Source: Pseudomonas sediminis (GTDB lineage Bacteria; Pseudomonadota; Gammaproteobacteria; Pseudomonadales; Pseudomonadaceae). From it: DNA of 64,000 nucleotides. The translations under genes and the position numbers were made by a program. The notes under the pieces are model-generated. The model was not told the origin of the DNA. It saw only the letters and a list, made by a program, of their open reading frames with translations, and did no database searches. Positions 18,403 to 26,658 of the stretch are shown piece by piece. Location: the NCBI RefSeq assembly GCF_039555755.1, contig NZ_CP154631.1, positions 1,426,001 through 1,490,000 of the forward strand, in the 5' to 3' direction. The first letter of the stretch is position 1, and each line of letters starts with the position of its first letter.

Positions 18403-19169
18403 ACATTCGCCTTCTCTGAAATGCTGTTGTAGTTGTGGCGCAGGTCCCTGCCGTTAACGCAGTAGCGCTCTGAAGGCGCATTACAGGCCCGACAGGTTGT
18501 CAGGTGCTGATAGAAATGGTCGCGCGCGCGCAACCACTCCATCGACGCAGTTACGCTGGTATTTGCCGCGTGCTGGTGTTCGGCATTGCCCTCAAACACC
18601 ATCACAGCCTCGGGCGACACGAAAGGTTTTGCGCGCTTGATCCAGGCAGGGCTGCTCCGAATCGCATCGGCCGCCAGAGACGCATTACTGCCAGCCAACT
18701 CAACAAGATCGTGCGACTGTAGATACCCACCATCCAGCAACTCGGCCGGACGAGTACCGAGCAAACGGGCAACTCGGGCCAGCCAGATACTCGACGGCTG
18801 AGGTAGAGGTGCTGGCGCAGCTAGAGTGCCGGCCAATGCTTCGGCGATCTCTGACTTACTGAGCGGTCGTTCGTAGTCTGGAACAGCTAGCACTCTGAGC
18901 AGTTCATTCCCGAATCGTCGTTTGGCGTCATCCTCAACGATGACAGTGGCTTGCTCGCCGCATCGCTGGATCACGCGACCATCGGCAAAAACCAGTAGGT
19001 GAAGCCAGCACTTTGGCTGCGGGTCGTTGGTGGTGACCACTAGCTCAACCTGTTTTTTTTCCAGGAAATTGCCGGCCGGCGTACAGACAAAACTGACACA
19101 ACCCGGTTCTGTCGGTTTTGTCGGTGCATCGCCAGGGAGTTTTCGTGCGTTCTCAAGCCAACGGCCCAT
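18399..19169 (-). CDS. Hypothetical island protein with a C-terminal Cys cluster (256 aa)
   Basis: It starts at the ATG at 19169 (MGRWLENARKLPGD), which overlaps the DUF3987 stop by 17 bp; upstream in-frame starts would run further into that gene. After a KPTEPGCVSFVCTPAG segment, a middle part resembles a helical DNA-binding region (LSKSEIAEALAG). The C-terminus has CRACNAPSERYC, a possible zinc-binding CxxC-x6-C site. Genes of this layout lie directly downstream of DUF3987 genes in related islands. Function is unknown. Confidence 0.6.
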   Translation of the reverse strand: MGRWLENARKLPGDAPTKPTEPGCVSFVCTPAGNFLEKKQVELVVTTNDPQPKCWLHLLVFADGRVIQRCGEQATVIVEDDAKRRFGNELLRVLAVPDYERPLSKSEIAEALAGTLAAPAPLPQPSSIWLARVARLLGTRPAELLDGGYLQSHDLVELAGSNASLAADAIRSSPAWIKRAKPFVSPEAVMVFEGNAEHQHAANTSVTASMEWLRARDHFYQHLTTCRACNAPSERYCVNGRDLRHNYNSISEKANV

Positions 19170-20658
19170 CGTTGCCAGCCTCCCCAATCCAGCGGTATGC
19201 CTTAGTCGGACGACCACCTATCGCAGTCGACGAAACCTCCATTTCCAGCAGAAACCCGTAATCGACCAGGACCTCCAATGCGCTGGCGACTTCTTCGGGT
19301 GATGAGAGACCAGGCCACCCTTTACGCTGAATCTCTCGACCCTTGAATGGGTTTGATAGCTTCGCCTTGCGTTTCAGGATCAGCCGCGCGCCCTCGATAT
19401 CACCCTGCGTGGCAGCGCTGTAAAGACGGTTGGCATGACCACGCAGATAGTCAGCCCATTCCAGTGCTCGAGCCGTCGCGATCTCGCTGACCGCCTCAGT
19501 GCCACCCTCGAGCAACTCAAAGAGCAGTGCCAGCCCTGCAACGGTCTTGGGCATTTTAAGTAGATGACTTTGCACCGCCTCCGGCATGTCACCGCTTCGA
19601 GCCTCGGCCTGAAGCTCTTCCATCCATTCAATGAACATGGTCTGTGCCTGCGGGGTGAAGTGCAGGCAGGGGGGGCCATCCTCATTGCACGGCAGCTCTA
19701 GGTTATGAAGGCGCTCGAATGCATCGAAGTAGCGGGTGCGGGCACCTGGATCTGGTGCTCGATCAATCCAGCGCCAGTGTTTCTTCGGGTCAGGCCAGAC
19801 GGCGAGTTGCATGCGCTGAATCAGACCGTCATCGGCGGTACCACGGACTGCACCGCGCACCAAAGACGTGATCTTGCTTGGCTGAATGCCGCCAATAACC
19901 GACAAGGTGCAGTGCTCGATTCGAACCGTCCCACGACCGATGCGGTCATAGGTGAAGCTGGCGTTACCGTTGAACGCCTCCAGGAAGAAAGCCCGATCAG
20001 ACTGATGATCCTCCTGCATCATTAGGCTTATCCAGCCCGATAGTTCGTCGCGCACCAGAAGCAGGCCGTTCGGGTTTTCCCGCAGCCTCTCGCCCAGCGC
20101 TTCGACCGAGGCGTCGTTGACGATGATACGAGGCAGAGCAGGTGCATCTTCGATGCTATCGGCGGCTGCCAAGTACATTACGGCCTCTTCCTTGCGACCA
20201 TCCTCGATAAGTTTTTTGGCAGTACGTTTGGCCAGTCCAGCTTCAATGTCTGCTGCCTCGGCCTCCGCCTTGTGCAACTTGATCCGCTCACCCCACTCGG
20301 CAGCCGCGCTCGATTCGATGCCCTGAACCGGCTTGATCATCTCTGCCAGGCTCGGGGATTTCATGGTCGACGGGCCGCCAATTACAGCGCCCCAAGCGGT
20401 AGGGGTCACAGTCCAGTCGTCATATTGCTTGGGACGAATCAACACCTTGCGTCCCAGCACCGCCGATAGTGCGCAAACGGCCACTACTGCCGCATAGTCA
20501 GGGGCGGACTGCATACGCTGCGAAACGTCCATCACATAGCCGCGAATAGTCTCGGGCAGCATCTCAGGGTCAAAAGACGGTACAGGCGGCAAGGAATCAG
20601 GCAGAGGACGCGGCTCAGGCCATGGTGAAATTTTCTCCGTCATCAGAGAGGCGCTCAT
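19153..20658 (-). CDS. DUF3987 protein, helicase-like ATPase of the island replication module (501 aa)
   Basis: Long soluble protein of the DUF3987 family. The core APDYAAVVAVCALSAVLGRK is followed by GAVIGGPSTMKSP, a Walker-A-like loop (GGPSTMKS), and LLVRDELSGW, a Walker-B-like segment. The family is found in satellites and plasmid-like islands next to primases, and is thought to act in replication. I take the ATG at 20658, which overlaps the primase stop as ATGA. The C-terminal 80 residues look like a winged-helix domain (EEVASALEVLVDYGFL). It forms an operon with the primase-like gene upstream. Confidence 0.8.
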   Translation of the reverse strand: MSASLMTEKISPWPEPRPLPDSLPPVPSFDPEMLPETIRGYVMDVSQRMQSAPDYAAVVAVCALSAVLGRKVLIRPKQYDDWTVTPTAWGAVIGGPSTMKSPSLAEMIKPVQGIESSAAAEWGERIKLHKAEAEAADIEAGLAKRTAKKLIEDGRKEEAVMYLAAADSIEDAPALPRIIVNDASVEALGERLRENPNGLLLVRDELSGWISLMMQEDHQSDRAFFLEAFNGNASFTYDRIGRGTVRIEHCTLSVIGGIQPSKITSLVRGAVRGTADDGLIQRMQLAVWPDPKKHWRWIDRAPDPGARTRYFDAFERLHNLELPCNEDGPPCLHFTPQAQTMFIEWMEELQAEARSGDMPEAVQSHLLKMPKTVAGLALLFELLEGGTEAVSEIATARALEWADYLRGHANRLYSAATQGDIEGARLILKRKAKLSNPFKGREIQRKGWPGLSSPEEVASALEVLVDYGFLLEMEVSSTAIGGRPTKAYRWIGEAGNDGPLA

Positions 20659-21650
20659 AACCGGCCCTCCAGCCACAGGGCCAGATCATTGAAGTCACTC
20701 AAATGATCAGGTGCATCCTCCGGCCAAGCCGGCAGCACGTATGCACAATTGAGCCGGCTCGCAGCGTTAATCGCCGCCAACTTGCCTGCGTTGGCCTTAC
20801 CCTCGGTTTCCTTGGCACGGTCATCGTCGCCAGCAATTACCAGTACGGCATTGGGATAGCGATGCCGTAGCTCCTCACCAACAGGCAACAGATTCCCGGC
20901 ACTCATTGCAGCGGCCACCGGCTGGCCGGTTTGCTCGTGCAAGGTGGCTGCGGTGGCTATGCCCTCGACGATCAGAAGCTCGACGCCAGCCTCGATACGC
21001 CCGAACGGACAGTAGCAGCCAGTGATCCGCCCACCGGGCAGAAACCGCTTGGAGCCATCGGCGGTGATGCGCTGGAGATTCACCAAGCATCCACGCCGGA
21101 AGATCGGGGCGAGCAGCACGTCACCGAGCTGACGCAAGGGGCCGGGCTTAATACGCTTGCGTGTTAGGTACGGGTGATCAGGATCAGGCGAACCAGCAAT
21201 AGAAAAGTCCTGACATGCTCGGCCGGCGGAGCGATCCCATCTGGCTTGGCGCTCCACATCGGCTTTGTGCTGGCGCTGGTCACGCTGAAAGACGATGCGC
21301 TGCCGCTCGGCTTCCTCAGCGAGCAGGTCGCGCTTGGGTAGGTCGCCGCCGAACGCCACCCCGAGTTGAGCGGCGATCATGCGGGCGGCATCCATTTGCC
21401 GGCAACCGCGAAGGTAGGCCATCAGCGAAACAAGATCACCGCCTTTATCGCCGCTGGCGAAGTCGTGCCAGGTGCCTGTGGTCGTGCTGATGCTGAAGCT
21501 GCCCGGTTGGCGGTCGCCACGAACTGGATTGATCGGCCAGTATTCTTTGCCCTTGCGGGTACCATCCGGTAACCAGTCGGCGAGTAGGATGTCGGCTTGC
21601 TGAAGGGCAGCATCGGCGATTCGCTGAATCTCGAAGTGAAGACGCGTCAT
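20655..21650 (-). CDS. Toprim-domain primase-like protein (331 aa)
   Basis: Primase/Toprim protein of P4- or PICI-type elements. An N-terminal zinc-ribbon-like part is replaced by WPINPVRGDRQPGSFSIS and WHDFASGDKGGDLVSL, typical of this family. A Toprim domain follows: LLIVEGIATAATLHEQTG has the conserved Glu and AVLVIAGDDDRAKETEGK the DxD motif. It probably lays down primers for element replication with the DUF3987 protein. The start at 21650 (MTRLHFEIQRI) overlaps the stop of a 47-aa ORF by ATGA, which supports it over the upstream frame extension. Confidence 0.85.
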   Translation of the reverse strand: MTRLHFEIQRIADAALQQADILLADWLPDGTRKGKEYWPINPVRGDRQPGSFSISTTTGTWHDFASGDKGGDLVSLMAYLRGCRQMDAARMIAAQLGVAFGGDLPKRDLLAEEAERQRIVFQRDQRQHKADVERQARWDRSAGRACQDFSIAGSPDPDHPYLTRKRIKPGPLRQLGDVLLAPIFRRGCLVNLQRITADGSKRFLPGGRITGCYCPFGRIEAGVELLIVEGIATAATLHEQTGQPVAAAMSAGNLLPVGEELRHRYPNAVLVIAGDDDRAKETEGKANAGKLAAINAASRLNCAYVLPAWPEDAPDHLSDFNDLALWLEGRL

Positions 21651-21790
21651 TGCAGCCCCTCCAGCAAAGCGACCGCTGCGGCAGATATCCGCAGATCGGC
21701 AGACAGTGGACGAAAGTGGAGCCTGGCTGCGGCTTTCTCCTGGCCGAACGCTGCAGGCCCGCACAGTATTGCGGGTTGCTGGATGCGCAT
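21647..21790 (-). CDS. Small 47-aa ORF coupled to the primase gene
   Basis: ATG at 21790; the stop overlaps the primase start (ATGA). Only 3 bp separate it from the stop of the AlpA-type gene upstream. The translation begins MRIQQPAILCGPAAF and ends in VALLEGLQ. It is too short to assign to a family. Tight spacing on both sides argues that it is translated, perhaps as a coupling peptide or small regulator. Confidence 0.55.
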   Translation of the reverse strand: MRIQQPAILCGPAAFGQEKAAARLHFRPLSADLRISAAAVALLEGLQ

Positions 21791-21793
21791 GGG

Positions 21794-22063
21794 TTACGGC
21801 TCCTGCTGAGTCAGGAAGGCTTCAACGGCGTTGCCATCCCAGCGAACCGAGCGGCCGAAACGCAAGGCACGCGGGAATTTTTCATCTTGCGACCAACGCC
21901 ACCAGGTTGTACGACTTACTTGATAACGCTCACACATCTGAGCGGTGGTGGCGAAGGCACCTGGGATTGGTAAGTTGGGTACTACGAGACTGAGTGAGGT
22001 TTCGGTAGTAACGTTGACGTGCGACTGGCTGCGTTTCTCTTCGGGGATCGTGGCCTTTTTCAT
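21794..22063 (-). CDS. AlpA-family helix-turn-helix regulator or excisionase (89 aa)
   Basis: The C-terminal half is an AlpA/HTH_17 (MerR-like) DNA-binding domain: AQMCERYQVSRTTWWRW is the helix-turn-helix, and FPRALRFGRSVRWDGNAVEAFL the wing and closing helix. Such proteins switch integrase and primase genes of satellites on or off, or act as excisionases. I choose the ATG at 22063. It starts 1 bp after the stop of the frameshifted AlpA-like gene, suggesting a duplicated regulator pair. It leads the small ORF, primase and DUF3987 genes. Confidence 0.8.
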   Translation of the reverse strand: MKKATIPEEKRSQSHVNVTTETSLSLVVPNLPIPGAFATTAQMCERYQVSRTTWWRWSQDEKFPRALRFGRSVRWDGNAVEAFLTQQEP

Positions 22064-22064
22064 T

Positions 22065-22272
22065 TCAGACCACCCCGCCCAATTTCGTGGCGATCCATAC
22101 CTCGATTTCCCGCGAATCCCAGCCGATAGCATGTGCGCCTGCCATGCGATGGGACTTCGGAAATCGGACTTTCCTGCATCAAATCATAATTTGTGGTTTG
22201 CCCCAGACGTGCGCGAGCCTGCCCAGTAGGCAGGCGGTAGATACAGCGGAGGGGTTGAACGGTTGCGGCCAT
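22065..22272 (-). pseudogene. AlpA-family regulator disrupted by a +1 frameshift
   Basis: From the ATG at 22272 (ribosome site AAGAGG), frame one reads IYRLP and ARARLGQTTNYDLMQE, an AlpA helix-turn-helix. It then turns to nonsense near 22172. The next frame resumes with VRFPKSHRMAGAHAIGWDSR and EIEVWIATKLGG, the standard second half, ending with a stop at 22065-22067. Removing one A from the GGAAAG run would restore a complete protein of about 68 aa. It may be a real inactivating insertion or a sequencing error. Confidence 0.75.
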
Positions 22273-22361
22273 CGTCGTTACCTCTTGGTACCCCCCCCGA
22301 AGTAGGGCGGACGATGTGCAAGATATGCGGCATGAAATGCCAGAAAAACTCACCTGCCGTA

Positions 22362-22401
22362 ACGGATATGGGGTTATCCGTAATGAAAAATGGGTTATCC
22401 G
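22362..22401 (-). promoter_or_regulatory. Repeat cluster upstream of the AlpA genes
   Basis: On the plus strand GGGTTATCCG occurs at 22371-22380 and again at 22392-22401, exactly 21 bp apart. An inverted half-copy ACGGAT lies at 22362-22367. The cluster lies about 100 bp upstream of the AlpA-type starts, in a gene-free stretch, where an operator for autoregulation or iterons of a replication origin are expected. Which of these applies is not visible. Confidence 0.5.
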
Positions 22402-22407
22402 ATACGC

Positions 22408-22953
22408 TCAGGGGGTTTTTCGGGGGCGGCCACCTTTACGCGCATAGCTAGGCGCGATTGCTTTAATCCAATCCTTGATGCCCTCGGGCAGTTCAGGCAG
22501 CAACGCGGTAAGGCCCTCATCAACGAGAACCCCATAAACCTTATTTGCCATCTCCCCAGTTCGGATTCTCTGCGCAGTGTCAGCCAGCCACAGTTCGGTG
22601 GCGATAGCTCGAGCACGAGCGATAGCGGTGGTCTTTGCACTGTTTAAAGCCTGGAGCCCAGCCATCCTTTTTCGAGCATCTTTTTTCCTGACAGCATCAA
22701 TCAACCGCATAGAGCGCTCGACTTCTTTTCTCGCCATCAGCTTATCTTCCAGTTCAGCTGACCTCTTTCGCTCCTCGTAAAACCGCTCAAGAACATTCGC
22801 ATAAAGCATGTGGCTGGCGGCAATTTCTGCAATTTCTTTCGGCGTATGCTCCCCCTGAAGCTCGTCAGCCAACATGCTGATCACTTGGCTGTATTCTTCC
22901 TCAGTCGTGATATCTACACTCTGCCACCACTGTTGCCGATGCTGCTTCTCCAT
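22408..22953 (-). CDS. Hypothetical island protein, charged and helical (181 aa)
   Basis: Predicted all-helical soluble protein, very rich in Glu, Arg, Lys and Ala, with a long coiled-coil-like stretch (about residues 45-120: YEERKRSAELEDKL, MARKEVERSM). The basic tail is RKGGRPRKTP. I do not recognise the family. I start it at the ATG at 22953, which has a GAGGA site about 12 bp upstream; the frame is open 17 codons further. It lies between the integrase and the AlpA operon on the same strand and could regulate or assist them. Confidence 0.6.
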   Translation of the reverse strand: MEKQHRQQWWQSVDITTEEEYSQVISMLADELQGEHTPKEIAEIAASHMLYANVLERFYEERKRSAELEDKLMARKEVERSMRLIDAVRKKDARKRMAGLQALNSAKTTAIARARAIATELWLADTAQRIRTGEMANKVYGVLVDEGLTALLPELPEGIKDWIKAIAPSYARKGGRPRKTP

Positions 22954-23075
22954 CCGCCACGTCCTCCCAGACGCTCCCACTTCCTGAATAGATCGACTGG
23001 CCAAGCGGGTCGTATATCCGCTTTTCGCCCCGGTGGGCTAGGCCAGCCAAATGCGTTAAGCCTTACGTTTGAGAC

Positions 23076-24464
23076 TCACTTCTTACGCACCAGCCTAACC
23101 ACGTTGTCGGCCGGGGCCTCCCCCAGCACCTTGGCGAGTGCCCGTTCGAACAATTCGACGGCGCGCCGCTTCTCCGGCAATGCCGCCTCGGGGTTGTTGC
23201 GATAGTGCAGATTCGCCACGCCGGTCTGCCCATGCGCTTGCAGCAGGTCGGACAGTTGGTCACTGATACCGTGCTTCTGCATTAGCTGGGTGCAGGTGCG
23301 GCGCAGATCACGCGGCGAGAAGCTGGGTATCTGCTGGCCTTCGATAATCGCATGCTCGGACTTCAGCCAGTCGGCCACCGCATGAGTCGGGCTGCCGACG
23401 ACGATGTGCTGCTTGCCGGTAGTAGTCCACGGCCAAGGGTGGCAACCGTTGATCTCTCTCACGCGCTCCAGAATGGCGACAGCACGCGGCGACAGCGGTA
23501 CAAGGTGTGGCCTGCTCATTGTCTGGCCACCGCGCCCCTTGCGGTGGATCAGGCGCACGGTGCCTGCCTCCAAGTCGTAATCGTCCCAAGTGGTTTGGCA
23601 GATATTGAAGATGCGCTGTCCACCCGTGGCGATGACGAACTTGAACAGCATCGCCATAACCGGCCCGACGCCTTGAGTGTGCCCGATGGTTGCCCAGAAC
23701 TGGCGCAGTTCAGCATCAGACAACGCTCGTGTGGCCGGTGCCGATACCTTATCGACCGCAACCACAATTGCCGGGTTGCTCTCTAGGTTGTAGCTCTTGG
23801 CACTCGACCGGCCGACCGCGTTCTCGGCTTTCAGCCCATAATTGAATGCCGCCGACAGGAACGAACGCATGCGCTCGGCCTGAACCTTTGCGCCGCGCTC
23901 CCATATCGGATTGAGAATGGCCAGGATATGGTCGGGGCGAATATCGCGCGCTTTCATCCTCATGATGATCGGCTGCGGCCCAAGCATGTTTTTCTGATAA
24001 AGCCGCTCCAACTCCTTGACGACTCCGGTCGTAGCCTTCTCCCGGCGCGACTCTATGTAGTCAAGGAACAGATCACCAAAGGTGCCACGTGATGCTTCGA
24101 TCTCGGCCAGGCGCTGCCGCTCGGCCCGCCCTGCAGCTACGACAGCTTCCTGCTCCTCGATGTACGCCTTAACGTTGCCGTGCTCTTTGGCAATCAAAGC
24201 CAGTCGCTGCGCCTCTTCACGAATGATGGACAAGGTCAGGCCGGCATCCCGACTGCCAGCCTTGAAGTTACCTATCGGGTACTTCAACCGCCTTCCGTCA
24301 CACATGTAGCGATAGACGGCCGTCACCACGCCAGACTGCAGACGCTCGAATAGGACCGCACCATTACCGCGCCCTGGCACAGAGTCAGTTGCTGTTTCGC
24401 CAGGCTTGAGCGCTCGTAGTCGCGCATCCGTAACCAGCTTGGCAGAGTTGCTAGCGCTTCCCAT
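23076..24464 (-). CDS. Tyrosine recombinase / integrase of the island (462 aa)
   Basis: P4-like phage integrase that catalyses recombination between the tRNA-Thr att sites. The N-terminal half carries a DUF4102-like arm-binding region (VTDARLRALKPGE, DGRRLKYPIGNF) and a SAM-like core-binding domain. The catalytic domain has TGGQR (first Arg), SPRDLRRT (second Arg, with Arg in the usual His position), LQAHGQTGV (His) and the Tyr of LHYRNN. It starts 177 bp from attR, with the right arm sites just upstream of its ATG, so binding there may also repress it. The gene is intact. Confidence 0.93.
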   Translation of the reverse strand: MGSASNSAKLVTDARLRALKPGETATDSVPGRGNGAVLFERLQSGVVTAVYRYMCDGRRLKYPIGNFKAGSRDAGLTLSIIREEAQRLALIAKEHGNVKAYIEEQEAVVAAGRAERQRLAEIEASRGTFGDLFLDYIESRREKATTGVVKELERLYQKNMLGPQPIIMRMKARDIRPDHILAILNPIWERGAKVQAERMRSFLSAAFNYGLKAENAVGRSSAKSYNLESNPAIVVAVDKVSAPATRALSDAELRQFWATIGHTQGVGPVMAMLFKFVIATGGQRIFNICQTTWDDYDLEAGTVRLIHRKGRGGQTMSRPHLVPLSPRAVAILERVREINGCHPWPWTTTGKQHIVVGSPTHAVADWLKSEHAIIEGQQIPSFSPRDLRRTCTQLMQKHGISDQLSDLLQAHGQTGVANLHYRNNPEAALPEKRRAVELFERALAKVLGEAPADNVVRLVRKK

Positions 24465-24482
24465 TTTGACCTCGCATTCCCG

Positions 24483-24516
24483 ACCACTAGAGGGACCACT
24501 ACAGGGACCACTTCTC
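24483..24516 (+). repeat. Candidate integrase arm-type sites, right copy
   Basis: Bases 24491-24516 are identical to 9872-9897. A third, partial GACCACTAG copy precedes them at 24482-24490, so the 12-bp unit is repeated three times here. The sites sit 125 bp from attR and just upstream of the integrase ATG (24464), where they could serve both recombination and autoregulation. Confidence 0.65.
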
Positions 24517-24641
24517 TTGAAATCGAAGGGTACAAGTTGAAACGAAGGAAAACAATAAATTGCCTGAAAGGCCCGTATATCAAGGATCTAGAGGCATAAT
24601 TGGCAACTCTGAGAAACGCAAAAAAACATCAAGAAAAGCCG

Positions 24642-24687
24642 CTTGTAATCAGTAGGTCCCGGGTTCGACTCCTGGTGCCGGCACCAT
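24642..24687 (+). repeat. attR: 46-bp copy of the tRNA-Thr 3' end
   Basis: Identical to 9769-9814 and preceded by unrelated sequence, so only the 3' half of a tRNA is present here. It marks the right end of the element and is the original chromosomal 3' part of the tRNA gene. A short hairpin (AAGCC, TACG, GGCTT) at 24697-24710 may be the original chromosomal terminator. Confidence 0.95.
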
Positions 24688-24730
24688 TTACATCAAGCCT
24701 ACGGGCTTTGGAATTTCCTAACCCCGTAAT

Positions 24731-24793
24731 CATATGTTCCCGAGGCAGAGTTTCGGTACAGCCCCGTACCGAGTACACCTCGGAGAACATATG
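24731..24793. repeat. 63-bp imperfect palindrome downstream of attR
   Basis: CATATGTTCCCGAGG (24731-24745) is complementary to 24778-24793 with one bulged base. Inside it TCGGTAC (24753-24759) pairs with GTACCGA (24766-24772). The two stems could form one long hairpin. No T-run follows, so a terminator is unlikely; an operator, a structured RNA or a mobile-element end are possible. Confidence 0.6.
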
Positions 24794-25198
24794 GCGACCC
24801 TCGTAAACCCCTTCTGACACCTGGAAAGCAGTCATCCGCAAGACTGGCTGGGCAACCTGCTCCAATTCCTTCCGAACCAAGCGTGATGCCGAAGACTGGG
24901 CACGCCGCACCGAAGACAAGAGGGGCGTGGCGTCTATATCGAGCGCAGCAGCTCGGAGTGCATGGCGAGCGCCCCCATCGCTACCTCACCGACGCCTTTT
25001 GGGTCCCAGATTCCCCTATACCTTGACCTAGCTGGTTAGCTGTATGTGATGGCGTTCGAGCGATTTGCACCGCTCACCCTCGGCTAGACAGCTAGCACCA
25101 TTATGAGAAGCAAGACTTCACGTTCAGCATGGTCGCCATGCTGCGCGCCGGTGGACTGATCCATCAAGCGGCCATGCCAGAATGCCTCTAAACGCCAC

Positions 25199-25310
25199 AA
25201 CAAGCGGCTGGCAGAGACGGCGTCGAGTCTTCATTTGGCAGTACGGGCGACACTTACAACAAAGCCGTGGTTAAGGCCCTTAAATGTACAAGGCCGGGCT
25301 GGTTGTCGCT
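25199..25310 (+). pseudogene. Remnant of an IS3-family transposase (OrfB) end
   Basis: Reading across two frameshifts gives NKRLAETA, then SSFGSTGDTYNKAVVKAL, then YKAGLVV. This follows the order of the conserved IS3-type integrase core (RLAEAG, SVGSxGDSYDNALAE, LYKAE). The fragment is far too short and broken to be active, and no inverted repeats were found around it. Confidence 0.5.
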
Positions 25311-25419
25311 TAGGAGGAGCCACGAGACAACTAGTAAAACTACCGACGCCTCCTGAACTCAAAGCGACAACTTCGCCTGTGGAGGCGAGCCCAACCCCGC
25401 TAGCAAAAAAACAACAAAC

Positions 25420-25444
25420 AGGTCAGGCCTTAGTGGCCTGACCT
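25420..25444 (-). terminator. Rho-independent terminator of the psl operon
   Basis: AGGTCAGGCC and GGCCTGACCT form a perfect 10-bp stem around a 5-nt loop. On the minus strand it is followed by a T-rich tail (GTTTGTTGTTTTTTT). It lies 96 bp beyond the pslL stop. Confidence 0.85.
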
Positions 25445-25539
25445 AAACAAATAAACCTAAAAATCCGGAGCAACTCAAATCCAACCGTATATTACAAAAC
25501 CCTTCTCTTATTCTGATACCTGACTGACTGTCGCCTTTT

Positions 25540-26583
25540 TCAATTTTTTTTATTCTTTTTCTTCCAAACAGGCAAGTACATCACACGCAAAAAACTAAAT
25601 CGCTTAATAAATTCACCAATCAGCAAGGAAGCAATCACGGTAAACACAAGCGCAATAGCGGCACCTAAATGGTCAGGAACAGAAAACCATCTCAGCAAGG
25701 CGAAGCTTTTGTTTTGAATCTCACCATGGAAGATCAGGATAATCAGAGTCGATTGCCCGATATATGTCATAGCTTTGGAAAGCCAGCTCCAATGTGTCAT
25801 CAGACCTGACAACGCCCAACAGATATACACCCCCAGAACCGCCAACAACGTGGTCCACAGCCAATGATCATAACGTCGTTGCGCCAAATCCATAGTGACG
25901 GGATGAAAAAAGAAAATCATGCCGAACAATACGACGCTGACTAATAGACCTATCACCGAGGTTTTATGTGCACGCAGAGCCGAGCGTAATAGATAGCCAA
26001 GCAAGAAGTATGCGCTACTGATAAAAACAACATCGGCACTGAACGGCAGCCCAGGTATGCTATAGGAGTGGCCCAAAAAGGTGACCGGCGAATGCCACGA
26101 CCAGCCAAGCAGCCAGATTCCCAGCAGCATCTGAACGACCACGACAAGCCACATGATCAGAGCGGGGCACCGCAACGATTCAAGCAGGCGCAACAACAAC
26201 CAGCTGTATAGAATTGCCAACCAGAAGTGCGGCAGGAACCATAATGCTTGCCAGGGCAGTGTGCTGACCGAGGCATAGAACAAGCCTCCGATATCCGGTA
26301 GCAGGGGCTGCCCTCGCAACACATCACGCACCACGACATACAACAACATCGTGAAGAAGAAAGGTTTGAGCAGAGCATCGGCCTTGCCAATAGCCGTTTC
26401 AGCGAAGGTACCAGTGGTTTTGAAGAAAACCCCAGAGAGAAAGAAAAACAGCGGCAGAATGAAGGACGCCAGCAGCGGATAGAGAAAATCCGGCGAGCTG
26501 GCCACGAACCATCCATGCCCGAACACAATGATCAGGATACCCACGCCCTTGGCGATATCCATCTGAATCCAGCGCTGCTCCAC
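25540..26583 (-). CDS. pslL: PslL-like membrane acyltransferase (acyltransferase family 3)
   Basis: 347-aa integral membrane protein with about ten hydrophobic segments, of the OafA/WecH-type acyltransferase_3 family. The start MDIAKGVGILIIVFGHGWF has the family's D-x-KGxGILxVxxGH pattern with the conserved His. It probably transfers acetyl groups onto the Psl polysaccharide or its intermediates; this activity is inferred from the family. GC content is clearly lower than in the rest of the psl operon, hinting that this last gene was exchanged. It is the final gene of the operon and lies 75 bp after pslK. Confidence 0.85.
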   Translation of the reverse strand: MEQRWIQMDIAKGVGILIIVFGHGWFVASSPDFLYPLLASFILPLFFFLSGVFFKTTGTFAETAIGKADALLKPFFFTMLLYVVVRDVLRGQPLLPDIGGLFYASVSTLPWQALWFLPHFWLAILYSWLLLRLLESLRCPALIMWLVVVVQMLLGIWLLGWSWHSPVTFLGHSYSIPGLPFSADVVFISSAYFLLGYLLRSALRAHKTSVIGLLVSVVLFGMIFFFHPVTMDLAQRRYDHWLWTTLLAVLGVYICWALSGLMTHWSWLSKAMTYIGQSTLIILIFHGEIQNKSFALLRWFSVPDHLGAAIALVFTVIASLLIGEFIKRFSFLRVMYLPVWKKKNKKN

Positions 26584-26658
26584 CCTGCTTCCCCTTCAAG
26601 AAAGCCCGCTACGGGGCTCTGACTGTTCGTGTGTGTTCGTGAGACGTACCCGCACCGC

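Larger units (their letters stand above)
24688..25539. other. Gene-poor junction between the island and the psl operon
   Basis: No intact gene in 852 bp. It contains a 63-bp palindrome, a decayed IS3-type transposase fragment and the psl operon terminator, each listed separately. An open minus-strand frame over attR is just the antisense of the tRNA. The stretch looks like an insertion hotspot littered with remnants. Confidence 0.6.

Noticed and set aside
22291..22298. Run of eight C bases as a second phase-variation tract
   Set aside because: It lies outside any reading frame, upstream of the AlpA-like start, and no coding effect is expected; only a weak promoter-spacing effect could be imagined.
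24629..24919. 96-codon open frame on minus across attR
   Set aside because: Its end (GTRSRTRDLL) is the well-known spurious translation of a tRNA 3' end; the rest has no motif.
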